Source: Solwaraspora sp. WMMD792 (GTDB taxonomy: Bacteria > Actinomycetota > Actinomycetes > Mycobacteriales > Micromonosporaceae). Taken from it: a DNA stretch of 64,000 nucleotides. Made by a program: the position numbers and the translations under genes. The stretch covers positions 5,890,001 through 5,954,000 of the forward strand of contig NZ_JARUBH010000009.1 of NCBI RefSeq assembly GCF_029626105.1, read 5' to 3'. The notes beneath the pieces are model-generated. The model was given only the letters and a program-made list of their open reading frames with translations, made no database searches and had not been told where the DNA came from. Positions 1 to 8,700 of this stretch are shown here, in pieces (positions within the stretch are counted from its first letter, which is position 1; every line of letters starts with the position of its first letter).

Positions 1-342
1 ACCCGGGAGCCGCACGACGCCATCAAACGGCGCTGCTTCTACCACTGGATCGACCATCCCGGTCCCGAGCTGGAGGCTCGTATCCTCCACCGGCACGTAG
101 CAGGACTCGCGCCGGACCTGGCCATCGCCATCACCGAGATCATGGCCCAGCTCCGTCGGCTGGACCTGGCCAAGCAGCCCAGCCTGGCCGAGACGATCGA
201 CTACGCGCGGGCGATACACCGGCTCGGCGCCGCCACGCCGGACGACCCGGCAGCGGACGCGGCGATCTGCACCCTGGTCAAGCACCACGACGACGAAGCG
301 CAGGTACGTCGGGTGCTGGCACGTCGACGGCACGACCGATGA
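1..342 (+). CDS. MoxR-type AAA+ ATPase, C-terminal part (5' truncated by window edge)
   Basis: The frame is open from base 1 and stops at 340-342. Only the last 113 codons are present, so the Walker motifs lie outside the window. The residue string REPHDAIKRRCFYHWIDHP near the start matches the conserved 'lid' segment of MoxR ATPases that work with VWA proteins, followed by a helical C-terminus. MoxR proteins are hexameric ATPases that remodel or activate partner complexes. The VWA gene starts inside its stop codon (ATGA overlap at 339-342), so the two are translationally coupled and probably act together. Assignment as MoxR family is fairly firm; its client is inferred from the neighbours. 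Confidence 0.82.
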   Translation, partial: TREPHDAIKRRCFYHWIDHPGPELEARILHRHVAGLAPDLAIAITEIMAQLRRLDLAKQPSLAETIDYARAIHRLGAATPDDPAADAAICTLVKHHDDEAQVRRVLARRRHDR

Positions 343-1454
343 CGGGCGACCCGCTGTCCCTCCTGGTCCGGTTCGCCGAGGCGCTGCGAACCGCCGGGTT
401 GGCCGTCAGCGTCGACCGGGTCGTCGCCGCCGCCGAGGCGCTGGGGCACTGGGGGGTCGCCGCCGACGCGCAACCGTACTGGCCGCTGCGGGTGGCTTTG
501 TGCCGCGACCGGACCGACGTACCCGTCTTCGACATCGTGTACCGCGATTGGTTCGGCACCCCGCCGGACGGCGTCGGTCACACTCGACCGGCGCTGGTCC
601 CAGCCCAGTCCCGCCGCACCGACAACCAGCCGCCTGCCAGCGAACCGGCACCGCAGAGGGCCGACGTACCGTCGCCGCGTGCCGCTGGCGGCGGGGCCGG
701 CAACACCAGCCGGCTGGCCAGCCGTGACTTCGACGACCTGACCGAGGATGAGCTGCGGGAGATGGCGACCTGGGTCGACCTGCTGCGGCCGATGCCCACC
801 CGACGCACGATGCACCGCCGCTCGACCCGGACCGGCCCGATCGATCCGGCCCGGACGATGCGGCTCATGCTGCGCACCGGCGGCGAGTTGGTACGGCTAC
901 GCCACCGCCGCCCGGCGGTACGCACCCGCCGACTGCTCCTGCTCGTCGACGTCAGCGCGTCGATGAGTCCGTACAGTGACATGCTGCTGCGGTTCGCGGC
1001 CGCCGCGCTGGCCGCGAATCCGCGTACCACCGAGGTCTTCGCTGTCGGCACCGACCACACCCGTCTCACCCGGTCGATGCGCGGGCTCCGCCCCCGGGAC
1101 GCGTTGCCCGCCGCCGGACGGGTGCAAACCGGCTGGTCCGGCGGCACGACGCTCGGCGACGCGCTGAACGGTTTCCTGCGACGCTGGGGTGGCACCGACG
1201 TCGTCCGCTCGGCGATCGTGGTCTTCGGCTCGGACGGGCTCGAACACGCGGAGATGGCACCGCTGATCCGGCAGGTCCAGCGGCTCGCAGCCCTCGCCAA
1301 GGTGCTGATCTGGGCCAGTCCCGACTGCCACACCGACGGCGAGCTTTCGCGGGACCACCGCATCGCCCAGGCGCAGCAGTCGGCCACCCGGGTGGTGGGT
1401 TGCCACGACTACCTGGCGCTGCGGAACCTGGCGAAGGTCGTGGCCAATGCGTGA
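339..1454 (+). CDS. VWA domain protein (CoxE-like) of a MoxR/VWA/CHAT operon
   Basis: A 371-aa protein. The N-terminal third contains WPLRVALCRDRTD and DIVYRDWF, typical of CoxE-like VWA proteins. A basic linker follows, then a C-terminal von Willebrand A domain starting with LLLLVDVSASMS. DVSAS at residues 204-208 is an intact MIDAS metal-binding motif, and VFGSDGLEH is probably a later metal loop. VWA proteins of this type dock on MoxR ATPases and pass their action to a third component. The start overlaps the upstream MoxR stop by 4 nt and the stop overlaps the CHAT gene by 8 nt, so the three form one coupled operon. No signal peptide or membrane segment is seen, so it should be cytoplasmic. 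Confidence 0.87.
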   Translation: MTGDPLSLLVRFAEALRTAGLAVSVDRVVAAAEALGHWGVAADAQPYWPLRVALCRDRTDVPVFDIVYRDWFGTPPDGVGHTRPALVPAQSRRTDNQPPASEPAPQRADVPSPRAAGGGAGNTSRLASRDFDDLTEDELREMATWVDLLRPMPTRRTMHRRSTRTGPIDPARTMRLMLRTGGELVRLRHRRPAVRTRRLLLLVDVSASMSPYSDMLLRFAAAALAANPRTTEVFAVGTDHTRLTRSMRGLRPRDALPAAGRVQTGWSGGTTLGDALNGFLRRWGGTDVVRSAIVVFGSDGLEHAEMAPLIRQVQRLAALAKVLIWASPDCHTDGELSRDHRIAQAQQSATRVVGCHDYLALRNLAKVVANA

Positions 1455-3810
1455 CCTCGAAGGACACGACGTCGCGGTGCGGCGAATCATGCGACGCGAC
1501 GACCTGCTGACCCTCGCCGCCGCCGCCGACACGGCCGTGGGAATCGTCCGGATGCGCGAGGCGGAGGCGCTGACCGGGGTCGACGGCAGCACCCTGTTCG
1601 ACCTCGCGCTGAGCAGGCACATCAAGTTGGCGACCGGGGACGCCGGCTGGGCGGAGCGGGCACAGGCCTGGGATCACGCCGCAGTTCTCGTCCGGTACTG
1701 CGAGCTGGCCGGCACCGCGCTGAACAGCCCGTACAGCGCGGTCGGCATGCACGCCCGGTCGCTGCGCCTGCTCAAGGAGAACCAGACCCGGCCCGGTCTG
1801 CGCCCGCTCGACCGGGACCTGACCCTGGGCGCCTTCAACCGCTACCACGCCGCCCGCGACCTGCGACTGGGCGGCCACACCCAGGCGGCCCGCGACCTGG
1901 CCCGCCGGTCACCACAGGACCTGTACGGCACCGGGGCCGAGCCACACATCGCGCACTACCAGTTCGAGGTCGGCGCGACCCACATCGAGCAGGGCGATCC
2001 CCGGCCGTTCCTGCGCCAATTGAGAGAGCTGCGCCCGTACTGGGCAGGTGACCGGGCCAAGGCGTTCTCCACCCACCACCGGTTCGAGTTCATCGAGGCG
2101 TTGGTCTCCTGGCACGCCGATCCCGGCAGCGACCGGGCCGGTGAGTGCTTCGCCGCCGCCATCGACCTGGTCGACACCGGCCGGGACGCCGCAGACGTCA
2201 GCAGCCACGACGGGGTGGACCATCAGGGCGTACGCGAACTGTCGCTGCTGCTCGCCGCCGCCGAGCACCTCGTCCGCACCGGCGGCGACCTCGACCGGGC
2301 AGTGGACCTGGGGTTGCGGGCGCTGGCCGTGGCCGAGCGGGTCCGGGCGCGCTGGCGGGTCATCGCCCGATCCCGGGCGCCGCTGGCCGAGGCGTTCCAC
2401 CGGGTCTACGCCGACGTCTGTCTGCTGGCCCACCGGATAGGCACCGATCGGGCCGCCGGGCTCGGGCTCCGGGCGGCGCTGTCCGCGAAGTCGACCGGTT
2501 TCGCCGCGCGGGTCCGCGACGGGCTGACCTTCGACGACAATCCGCTGATCAAAAACCTGCTGACCCAGATCCTCGATGTCGAAAACCCCAGCCCCGGTGT
2601 CATGACCAGCACGGCGTACCGCCGCCAGACGCAGCTGGACGCGCTGCGTAAGGACCTGGAGGACGCCGTCTCGCCGATGCTCGCCGACACCGTGTTCCCG
2701 CCGCCCACCGACCTGGACGAAGTCGTCCGCGAGATCGGGCCGCGGTACGCCCTCGACTATGTCGAGCTGACCGACAATCTGGCGGTCCCGGCGTTCTTCC
2801 GCACGCTCATCGAGCCGGGTGGCCGGATGACTTTCGACCGGTTCGATCCGGGCGACGATTTTCGGGTCCTGTTCGAGCACGCCCGGGTCGGCCAGCTGAC
2901 CGGCGGCCGGGACGTCGTCGACCCGCCGGTGGCGGGTCTGCGCGACGACGGTCTGCTCGACTTCCGGGCACTGGCCGGCAAGGTCCTGCCGCCACGGTTG
3001 ACCGAGGAGATCCTGCCCGGCTGCACCGTCGACGCGCCCGCCCAGCTGCTGATCTCGGCGCACTCGTGGCTGAGCCTCGTCCCGTGGGCCGCTCTGTGGA
3101 CCGGCCCCGGTACCCGGCTGGTCGAGCGCGCCGTCATCTCGCAGAGCCCGGTGCTCACCTGCCTGTCCGGTAAACTGCCACCGCCGGTCTCGGGTGCCGC
3201 ACTGGTCCGCCTGGTCGGCTCCGACGAGCCGGTGGAGATCGACGGACAGCGCCTTTCCGACCTCGACATCGCACAGGAGCGGGCCGCGTGGGGTCTGCTG
3301 CCCCCGGACACTGTCGGCGTCGCGCTCAGCAGCTGCGATCTGGGCGACGACGGCGTCCCGGCCCCGTACGGCGGCCGGTTCGCGGACGCGTTGCGACGGC
3401 GCGGCCGCTGGCAGTTCCTGCACATCGCCGCGCACGGCGGCGGCCAGGGCTTCGGCCAGTATCTGGCCCTGCCCGGCGAGCGGCTGTCGGCGGCCCGGGC
3501 TCTCGGGCTGCGCTGGCCGGAGTCGGTCCTGATGGCGTCGTGCCACGTCGGACTGGTCCGCAACGATCAACGCGCCGAGCCGCTGAGCCTGGTGATGGCG
3601 CTGCTGACCGGGGGTGCCCGGTGCGTGGTGGCCGGGATCGACAGCGTCGACGACGCCGGCACCGGCCGGATCGCCGCCGCGATGGTGCGCGCCGCTCGGT
3701 CCCCCGAACCGGTCTCCATCGACGTCGCGCTGCGCGACGCCCAGCTGGCCGAGATCCGGGCGGGCACCCCGGAGTCCGGCTGGGCGCTGCTCAGCGCGTA
3801 CGTGCGATGA
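1447..3810 (+). CDS. CHAT-domain (caspase-like) protease with helical repeat N-terminus
   Basis: A 787-aa protein. Residues 1 to about 400 are alpha-helical with TPR-like character; the C-terminal third is a CHAT domain (separase/caspase-fold peptidase). The predicted catalytic dyad is intact: His663 in HIAAHGGG and Cys699 in MASCHVG. The preceding LLISAHSWLSLVPWAAL is the usual CHAT substrate-pocket strand. CHAT proteases are effectors of several conflict and regulated-death systems. As third gene of a MoxR/VWA operon this protein fits the slot of a vWA-MoxR-associated effector, which is inference from context. It ends 7 bp from the convergent minus-strand operon. No membrane segments are seen. 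Confidence 0.85.
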   Translation: MRDLEGHDVAVRRIMRRDDLLTLAAAADTAVGIVRMREAEALTGVDGSTLFDLALSRHIKLATGDAGWAERAQAWDHAAVLVRYCELAGTALNSPYSAVGMHARSLRLLKENQTRPGLRPLDRDLTLGAFNRYHAARDLRLGGHTQAARDLARRSPQDLYGTGAEPHIAHYQFEVGATHIEQGDPRPFLRQLRELRPYWAGDRAKAFSTHHRFEFIEALVSWHADPGSDRAGECFAAAIDLVDTGRDAADVSSHDGVDHQGVRELSLLLAAAEHLVRTGGDLDRAVDLGLRALAVAERVRARWRVIARSRAPLAEAFHRVYADVCLLAHRIGTDRAAGLGLRAALSAKSTGFAARVRDGLTFDDNPLIKNLLTQILDVENPSPGVMTSTAYRRQTQLDALRKDLEDAVSPMLADTVFPPPTDLDEVVREIGPRYALDYVELTDNLAVPAFFRTLIEPGGRMTFDRFDPGDDFRVLFEHARVGQLTGGRDVVDPPVAGLRDDGLLDFRALAGKVLPPRLTEEILPGCTVDAPAQLLISAHSWLSLVPWAALWTGPGTRLVERAVISQSPVLTCLSGKLPPPVSGAALVRLVGSDEPVEIDGQRLSDLDIAQERAAWGLLPPDTVGVALSSCDLGDDGVPAPYGGRFADALRRRGRWQFLHIAAHGGGQGFGQYLALPGERLSAARALGLRWPESVLMASCHVGLVRNDQRAEPLSLVMALLTGGARCVVAGIDSVDDAGTGRIAAAMVRAARSPEPVSIDVALRDAQLAEIRAGTPESGWALLSAYVR

Positions 3811-3817
3811 ACGTTTC

Positions 3818-5215
3818 TCAGCTGTCCTCGTCGTCCGCCAGCCGTCGGGCCTGCTCCAGCGCCCAGCGCACCCGGTCGAGGCGACCCGGCTCCTTGGCGT
3901 GCTGATCCAGCGAGAACCACCGGATCCGCCAGGTCTGATAGCCCTGGTCGGCCGGCCCCAGTCCCCGACACCGGATCAACGACCAGATGAACATCGGCAT
4001 GGTCGCCGCGCCGAGCGCCCGTTCGCGACCGGACCCGCTCGGGCCACCGAGCCAGCTGGACATGGCCTCCACGGCTGCGTCGTCGAGCGGGTTGAGTGCG
4101 AGACAGGCCGGGCCGTCGGTCCGCCGTGACGGAAGGTCAAACCCGGGTTTGAGCAGCGCCAGGTTGAGTCGGACGTGCACCAGCTGCCGCTGGAAGCCTT
4201 CGTCCATCTTCGATTCACCCGGCACGTCCTTCTCGATGGCCGCGTACGCCCGGGTGAACCGGTCCAGCAGGTCCTTCTCCCACAGCTCCCAGGAGTCGAA
4301 CTCCGGTGGCGGGCGCAGGCCGCAGCGCTGCATCGCCGGCCGGATCGCCAGCAGCAGCGACGCCGCCCGGGCCGTCATGATCCCCGGATTCTGCAATGCG
4401 GTCTGCCGGGTGAGCCGGTGCTCGTCGACCTGGTCGGCGAAGCCGAACTCGGCTTCGATCTGGTAGGCCGTGTCGATCGCCCGCTCCCCGACGGCGACGC
4501 CGTCGGTCAGCTCGCGGAACATTCGCTGAATCCACCGCCGCTCCTCGGCGGGTGACCGGTCCGGCCGCGCCGGCTCCTCGGCGGGTGACCGGCCCGACGC
4601 CGCCGGCTCGTCGGACGGATCCGACCAGCGGGCGATCACCCGCTCGGCGGTACGGCAGGCCGTGCCGGTCTCGGCGAGCGCCAGCTGGAGAAACACCTCG
4701 TCCAACTGGAGCCGTAACGGTCGGGTGTCCTCGCCGGCGCCGAGACTGTCTCGGAACTCGACGTACTTCTTCTGGGCCTCGGCGTGCAACGTCCAGGCCG
4801 CGTCGTAGCCGCGCTCCGTGTCCCGCTTGGACTCGGCCAGGGCGAGGGCGCGCAGCGCGCCGAGAGCCCGTGGGGCGAACTCCGGCCACGGGAGTCCACG
4901 GGCACCGTCCGTGATCCGTCGGACCAGGGCGAACTCCGCCTCGCTCCGTTGTCGGACATCCGGCGCGGTGACGTCGCTGTCGAACGATGCCTCGATCCGC
5001 TGGACGCAGTCCCAACTCGTCTCGTAGATCAGCCAGCCCATCAGCGGGAGCCGCTCGGCCAGCTCGGCGGGCGGCAGCTGGGTCGCCCGGGCGGCCAGGA
5101 TGTCGCGGTACGCCTGGACGTCCGCCTCGATCCGGTCGACCAGCTCGCTGTCGGTGCGGCACTCCTTGGCTCGCAGCGCGGTGCACAGGTCGCGCAGCTC
5201 CTGCGGGGTCATCAT
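3818..5215 (-). CDS. Uncharacterised protein, paralogue of the product of 7149-8501, downstream of a caspase gene
   Basis: A 465-aa protein, mostly alpha-helical, with no signal peptide or membrane span. It shares long blocks with the 450-aa product of 7149-8501: QLPPAEL...GWLIYETS near residue 50, LPWPEFAPRALGA, LQLALAETGTACRTAE, and a C-terminal MPxFIxS...YQxWRxxW block. I chose ATG 5215 because GGAGGAG lies 8 nt upstream and it overlaps the caspase stop (ATGA); ATG 5212 is also possible. I do not recognise the family securely. It recalls the caspase/TPR-associated ('CATRA') partners described for conflict systems, but that needs a profile search. It has a low-complexity insert with tandem RSPAEE copies near residues 240-260. 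Confidence 0.72.
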   Translation of the reverse strand: MMTPQELRDLCTALRAKECRTDSELVDRIEADVQAYRDILAARATQLPPAELAERLPLMGWLIYETSWDCVQRIEASFDSDVTAPDVRQRSEAEFALVRRITDGARGLPWPEFAPRALGALRALALAESKRDTERGYDAAWTLHAEAQKKYVEFRDSLGAGEDTRPLRLQLDEVFLQLALAETGTACRTAERVIARWSDPSDEPAASGRSPAEEPARPDRSPAEERRWIQRMFRELTDGVAVGERAIDTAYQIEAEFGFADQVDEHRLTRQTALQNPGIMTARAASLLLAIRPAMQRCGLRPPPEFDSWELWEKDLLDRFTRAYAAIEKDVPGESKMDEGFQRQLVHVRLNLALLKPGFDLPSRRTDGPACLALNPLDDAAVEAMSSWLGGPSGSGRERALGAATMPMFIWSLIRCRGLGPADQGYQTWRIRWFSLDQHAKEPGRLDRVRWALEQARRLADDEDS

Positions 5216-7152
5216 CGTGGGCGCTCCTCCACACTCGGTGTCATCTCGAAGTCGATGCCGTGGATCTCGTACCGCACCCCGTCCGGCCAATTCGGATCGA
5301 TCTCGCGGGAGCCGCCGGTGGCGATCTGGTCGATCAGGTCCCGCAGCCGGGAACCGCCAACGGGTGCGCGGTGATCACGGTCGGGCGGGCGGGGACCGCG
5401 ATCGGGTTCCCGGGTCTGGACGATCTCGGGCTGCTCCAGCGCGGCGAGGCTCTGCGGCGCGGAGCTGAGCACCACCAGGATCGTGTCGGTCCGGGCATGC
5501 GCCGGGTCAAGTCCGGTCGGCCAGGCCAGCCCTACCCCGGTCAGCTCCCGCCGAACGTCGTCGCGGCCGTACGTGTAGCCGGATCGTGGCGGTAGCAGAC
5601 GGCCACTCGGGGTGCCCCGCATCAGCAGCGAGACCCGGCCGGACAGCCCGATGTCCAGCATCGACACGTACACCGGCAGGTCACCCCGGTTGTGGACGGT
5701 CACGTAGATCCGGCTGGCCGGGGTCAGCGGACGACCGGCGGGCGGCGGCGGGTGCTCGGCACCGTCCACGACCAGGCCCCAGTCCACCGTGACATCGGTG
5801 CCCAGCGGGTAGGACGGGTCACCGATCAGTCGCCGCAGCTGGGTCGCCTGGGCGTGGATCAGCACCGCGCGGGCGAGGTCGGCGTACCCCCGGGCGTCAT
5901 CCGGGTACGGCGGATGCAGCGGCCCGATCCGGTCACGGAGCACCACCCCGCCGGAGTCGTCGAACCGGATCTCGGCCGTCCACTCGGCGCCGCGCCGGGC
6001 CGGGCGGGCCAGCACCGTCGACTCCAGCGCCGCCAGCACCTGCCCGCCGCGCGGGTCGCCGGTCGGCACCCGCACCGTGATCTGCGGCGCGGTCACCCTG
6101 GTGCGTACCGCCCGCGCCCCCGCCGGCACCGCCGACCAGTCGGCGGCGAAGCTCACCGTGCCCGCGACCGACGTCTGCGCCACGTGGTCGATCGTCAGAT
6201 CGCCGACCCGGTGCGCCCGGTCGTCGGCTGCCCGACCTGGCGGCATGATCATGAACTCGTCGCCGTGCTGGACCCGCAGCAGGGCGGCGGCGTCCAGCCG
6301 GACCCGGCCGGGCACGTCCAGCGGCGTCACCGGCAGGGAATTCAGCAGGTCCGCGCGCTCGGTGCTGAACAGCAACCGGTCGGCCGGACCCTCCGCCTCG
6401 GGACGCTGCTCGAACATCAGCCCGGTCACCCGGTAGCGGACCTGGTCGAGCAGCCCGGACCAGGTCACCGGTGCGTCGCCGGCCTCGGCGAGGGCCCGGC
6501 ACAGCTGCGTGGTGAGGATGCCACGCCAGAGCCCGTCGTCGCCCGGACGTTCGAACGCACGCTGACCGGGTGCGCAGGCCACGATGCGGACCGCGTGCGG
6601 GTTGCTCTCGATGGGCAGCAGGTCGGTACGCAGCTGGATCCGGTCGAGGTGGGCGCGGACCCAGGCGTACGGTGCCGGTCCGCGCAGCGCCCGCAGCCGC
6701 AGGTTCACGTCGCGGGACATCAGCCCGGAGTGGCAGCAGTCGAGGATCACCGTGACGTTGCGGGTCACCGCGACCAGCTGGGACTGCAGGACGGACAACT
6801 CTGCGGCGGTTACGCCCCGGAAGTCGTCGGCGGTCGACTGGTCGTAGTCGGTCGGCACGATGTACTGCAGATCGGCCGGCCACGGCGGCCCGGTCTGTGG
6901 TGGCCCGGTCCGCGGAGGCTCGGTCGAGCCTCCGTGGCCGGAGTAGTAGACGACGACCGCGTCGCCCGGCCCGGCGTCGGCGATGATCCCTTCGTACGCG
7001 GCGATGATCCCGGCCCGCGTCGCCGCTGCCGGTGGGCACTCACGCACGTCGAACCCGCGTGCCCGCAGAGCCTGCGTCATCGCCGCGAGATCGTGCCGCA
7101 CACCGCGCAGGCCGCCATGGTCGGAGCCGATCAGCAGGGCAAGCCGGCTCAC
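5212..7152 (-). CDS. Caspase-family (C14) peptidase with C-terminal beta-rich region
   Basis: A 646-aa protein. Residues 1 to about 250 form a caspase/metacaspase p20-p10-like domain: ALLIGSDHGGL strand, catalytic His73 in YYSGHGG, and catalytic Cys140 in ILDCCHSG. From about 260 the protein is beta-rich and then has a DUF4384-like part (VHNRGDLPVYVSMLDIG). The GTG start at 7152 overlaps the stop of the upstream paralogue gene by 4 nt (GTGA), and the downstream paralogue starts inside this stop, so three proteins come from one transcript. Bacterial caspases of this kind are proteolytic effectors or activators in conflict systems. The target here is unknown. Confidence 0.86.
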   Translation of the reverse strand: MSRLALLIGSDHGGLRGVRHDLAAMTQALRARGFDVRECPPAAATRAGIIAAYEGIIADAGPGDAVVVYYSGHGGSTEPPRTGPPQTGPPWPADLQYIVPTDYDQSTADDFRGVTAAELSVLQSQLVAVTRNVTVILDCCHSGLMSRDVNLRLRALRGPAPYAWVRAHLDRIQLRTDLLPIESNPHAVRIVACAPGQRAFERPGDDGLWRGILTTQLCRALAEAGDAPVTWSGLLDQVRYRVTGLMFEQRPEAEGPADRLLFSTERADLLNSLPVTPLDVPGRVRLDAAALLRVQHGDEFMIMPPGRAADDRAHRVGDLTIDHVAQTSVAGTVSFAADWSAVPAGARAVRTRVTAPQITVRVPTGDPRGGQVLAALESTVLARPARRGAEWTAEIRFDDSGGVVLRDRIGPLHPPYPDDARGYADLARAVLIHAQATQLRRLIGDPSYPLGTDVTVDWGLVVDGAEHPPPPAGRPLTPASRIYVTVHNRGDLPVYVSMLDIGLSGRVSLLMRGTPSGRLLPPRSGYTYGRDDVRRELTGVGLAWPTGLDPAHARTDTILVVLSSAPQSLAALEQPEIVQTREPDRGPRPPDRDHRAPVGGSRLRDLIDQIATGGSREIDPNWPDGVRYEIHGIDFEMTPSVEERPR

Positions 7153-8501
7153 CAGATCCCGCCGTCCGGATCCCGGTCCAGCAGCGCTTCGATGCCGGTC
7201 CAGCGGTCCGGGCCGTACCGGTCGAGCGCGGTCCATTCCCGCCGCCACTGTTGATAGTTGGCGGTCGCACCGGCGTCGTCCCGGCACGCCTCGACCGAGC
7301 GGATGAAATGAGGCATCGACGCGGAGCCGACGACGCTCGCGTCACCGCGTACCCTGCCGTCGCCGCCGGCCGGTTCCGCCAGCCAGCGCGACATGGCCCG
7401 GGCGGCCTCGTCGTCGAGCCGGTGCAGCGTCAGCGTGTCATCCACGACCAGCGGCTCCTCGAGCGTCTCCGAAGCGGTCAACAGCGCCAAGTGCAGGCAG
7501 AACTGCACGATCGTGCGGGCGTGGTCGTCGAGCAGCGGGGCGAGGGTGCCGTCGGCCTGCATGGCCGGGCGGACCAGGTACGCCAGTGTCTCGTGGAACC
7601 GCTGGCGTACCGAGGACATGAAGTCCGGCCAGGTGTCGTAGCCCCGCGGACGCATGCCGAGACGCTGCATCGCCGGACAGAGCGAGTACATCAGCAGCAA
7701 CGCCCGGCACGTCATGATCGCCGGGTTGCGGAACCCGGTGCGCAGAATGAGCCGGTCCTCGGTGATCGTCTCCACGAAGCCGTACTCCTGGTAGATCCGG
7801 TCGGCGATGTCCAACGCCCGCCTCCCGACCTCGGCACCGTCGGAGAGCTGCCGGAACATCCGGGGCACCCAGCGGTCGGCCTCCCGCCGCTCGGTCGCCA
7901 CGTCCGCGCCGCCCCAGTTCTCGAGCCAACGGCCGATCGTCTGTTCAGCGGTGCGGCAGGCGGTGCCGGTCTCGGCGAGAGCCAGTTGCAGCAGGACTTC
8001 GTCGAGGTCGAGGACCAGGCGCGCATCCGCCGGGTCGGCGCCGAGACTGTCCCGGTACGACTGATGCTTTGTCCGTACTTCCTCGTGCAGCAGCCACGCG
8101 CCGTCATAGTCGTTCCACTTCGACCTGACCAGCGCCAGGGCCCGGATGGCGCCCAGGGCACGGGGGGCGAACTCCGGCCACGGCAGCGATCTGGCGGCGG
8201 TAGCGAGCCGGATGATCAGCGCCGCGTCAGCCTCAGCCGCCCGCCGCGCCTGCTCCGACAGCCCATCGATCTCGGCTGGAACGTTCCACAGCAGCATCAG
8301 CGACGTCTCGTAGATCAACCAGCCGGTCAGCCGCAGACCGGTCCTCAGCTCCGCCGGCGGCAACTGGGTGGGCGCGACGCGCAGGCGGTCGCGGTACGCC
8401 GCCACGTCATGCTCGATCCGAGCGACCAACGCCTCGTCGACGGGGATCCTCTTCCGACGGACGTCGGAGCAGAGTTCACGGAGAACATCGATCTCGGTCA
8501 T
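7149..8501 (-). CDS. Uncharacterised protein, first gene of the caspase operon
   Basis: A 450-aa helical protein with ATG at 8501 and a GGGAGGT ribosome site 9 nt upstream. It is a paralogue of the 465-aa product of 3818-5215. Shared motifs include QLPPAELRTGLRLTGWLIYETS, LPWPEFAPRALGA, LDEVLLQLALAETGTACRTAE and YQQWRREW. The N-terminal segment VLRELCSDVRRK...ALVARIEHDVAAYR has heptad-like spacing. No catalytic motif is seen. Position first in the operon and duplication around the caspase suggest that the two paralogues form a heteromeric adaptor or inhibitor for it; this is inference. It could equally be an independent sensor subunit. Confidence 0.75.
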   Translation of the reverse strand: MTEIDVLRELCSDVRRKRIPVDEALVARIEHDVAAYRDRLRVAPTQLPPAELRTGLRLTGWLIYETSLMLLWNVPAEIDGLSEQARRAAEADAALIIRLATAARSLPWPEFAPRALGAIRALALVRSKWNDYDGAWLLHEEVRTKHQSYRDSLGADPADARLVLDLDEVLLQLALAETGTACRTAEQTIGRWLENWGGADVATERREADRWVPRMFRQLSDGAEVGRRALDIADRIYQEYGFVETITEDRLILRTGFRNPAIMTCRALLLMYSLCPAMQRLGMRPRGYDTWPDFMSSVRQRFHETLAYLVRPAMQADGTLAPLLDDHARTIVQFCLHLALLTASETLEEPLVVDDTLTLHRLDDEAARAMSRWLAEPAGGDGRVRGDASVVGSASMPHFIRSVEACRDDAGATANYQQWRREWTALDRYGPDRWTGIEALLDRDPDGGIW

Positions 8502-8700
8502 GGACCGCCGACCTCCCAGGTGACGTCTACGTTCAACGTCTACTGACGGACCGGCGATCAGCCGACCCGGCTCAGTCGCCGGTCGATGTCCACTGAGTCC
8601 ACCTTACGGACGCGGCGATTCGGCTGCGGCCAGGCGCCGCCCTGGGACACCTATTATCGGTGGCGACCGAGCGCCTCGCCCGATGCCGCGTGGAGGATTC
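8502..8700. other. Divergent intergenic region
   Basis: About 200 bp separate the caspase operon (leftward) from the plus-strand unknown pair. It must hold both promoters. I see no clear repeat, hairpin or consensus promoter beyond the ribosome sites next to each start. Confidence 0.5.

Noticed and set aside
1909-3570. 553-codon minus-strand frame opposite the CHAT gene
   Set aside because: Composition is rich in Gln/Arg/Asp with no motif; the plus-strand CHAT protein is clear.
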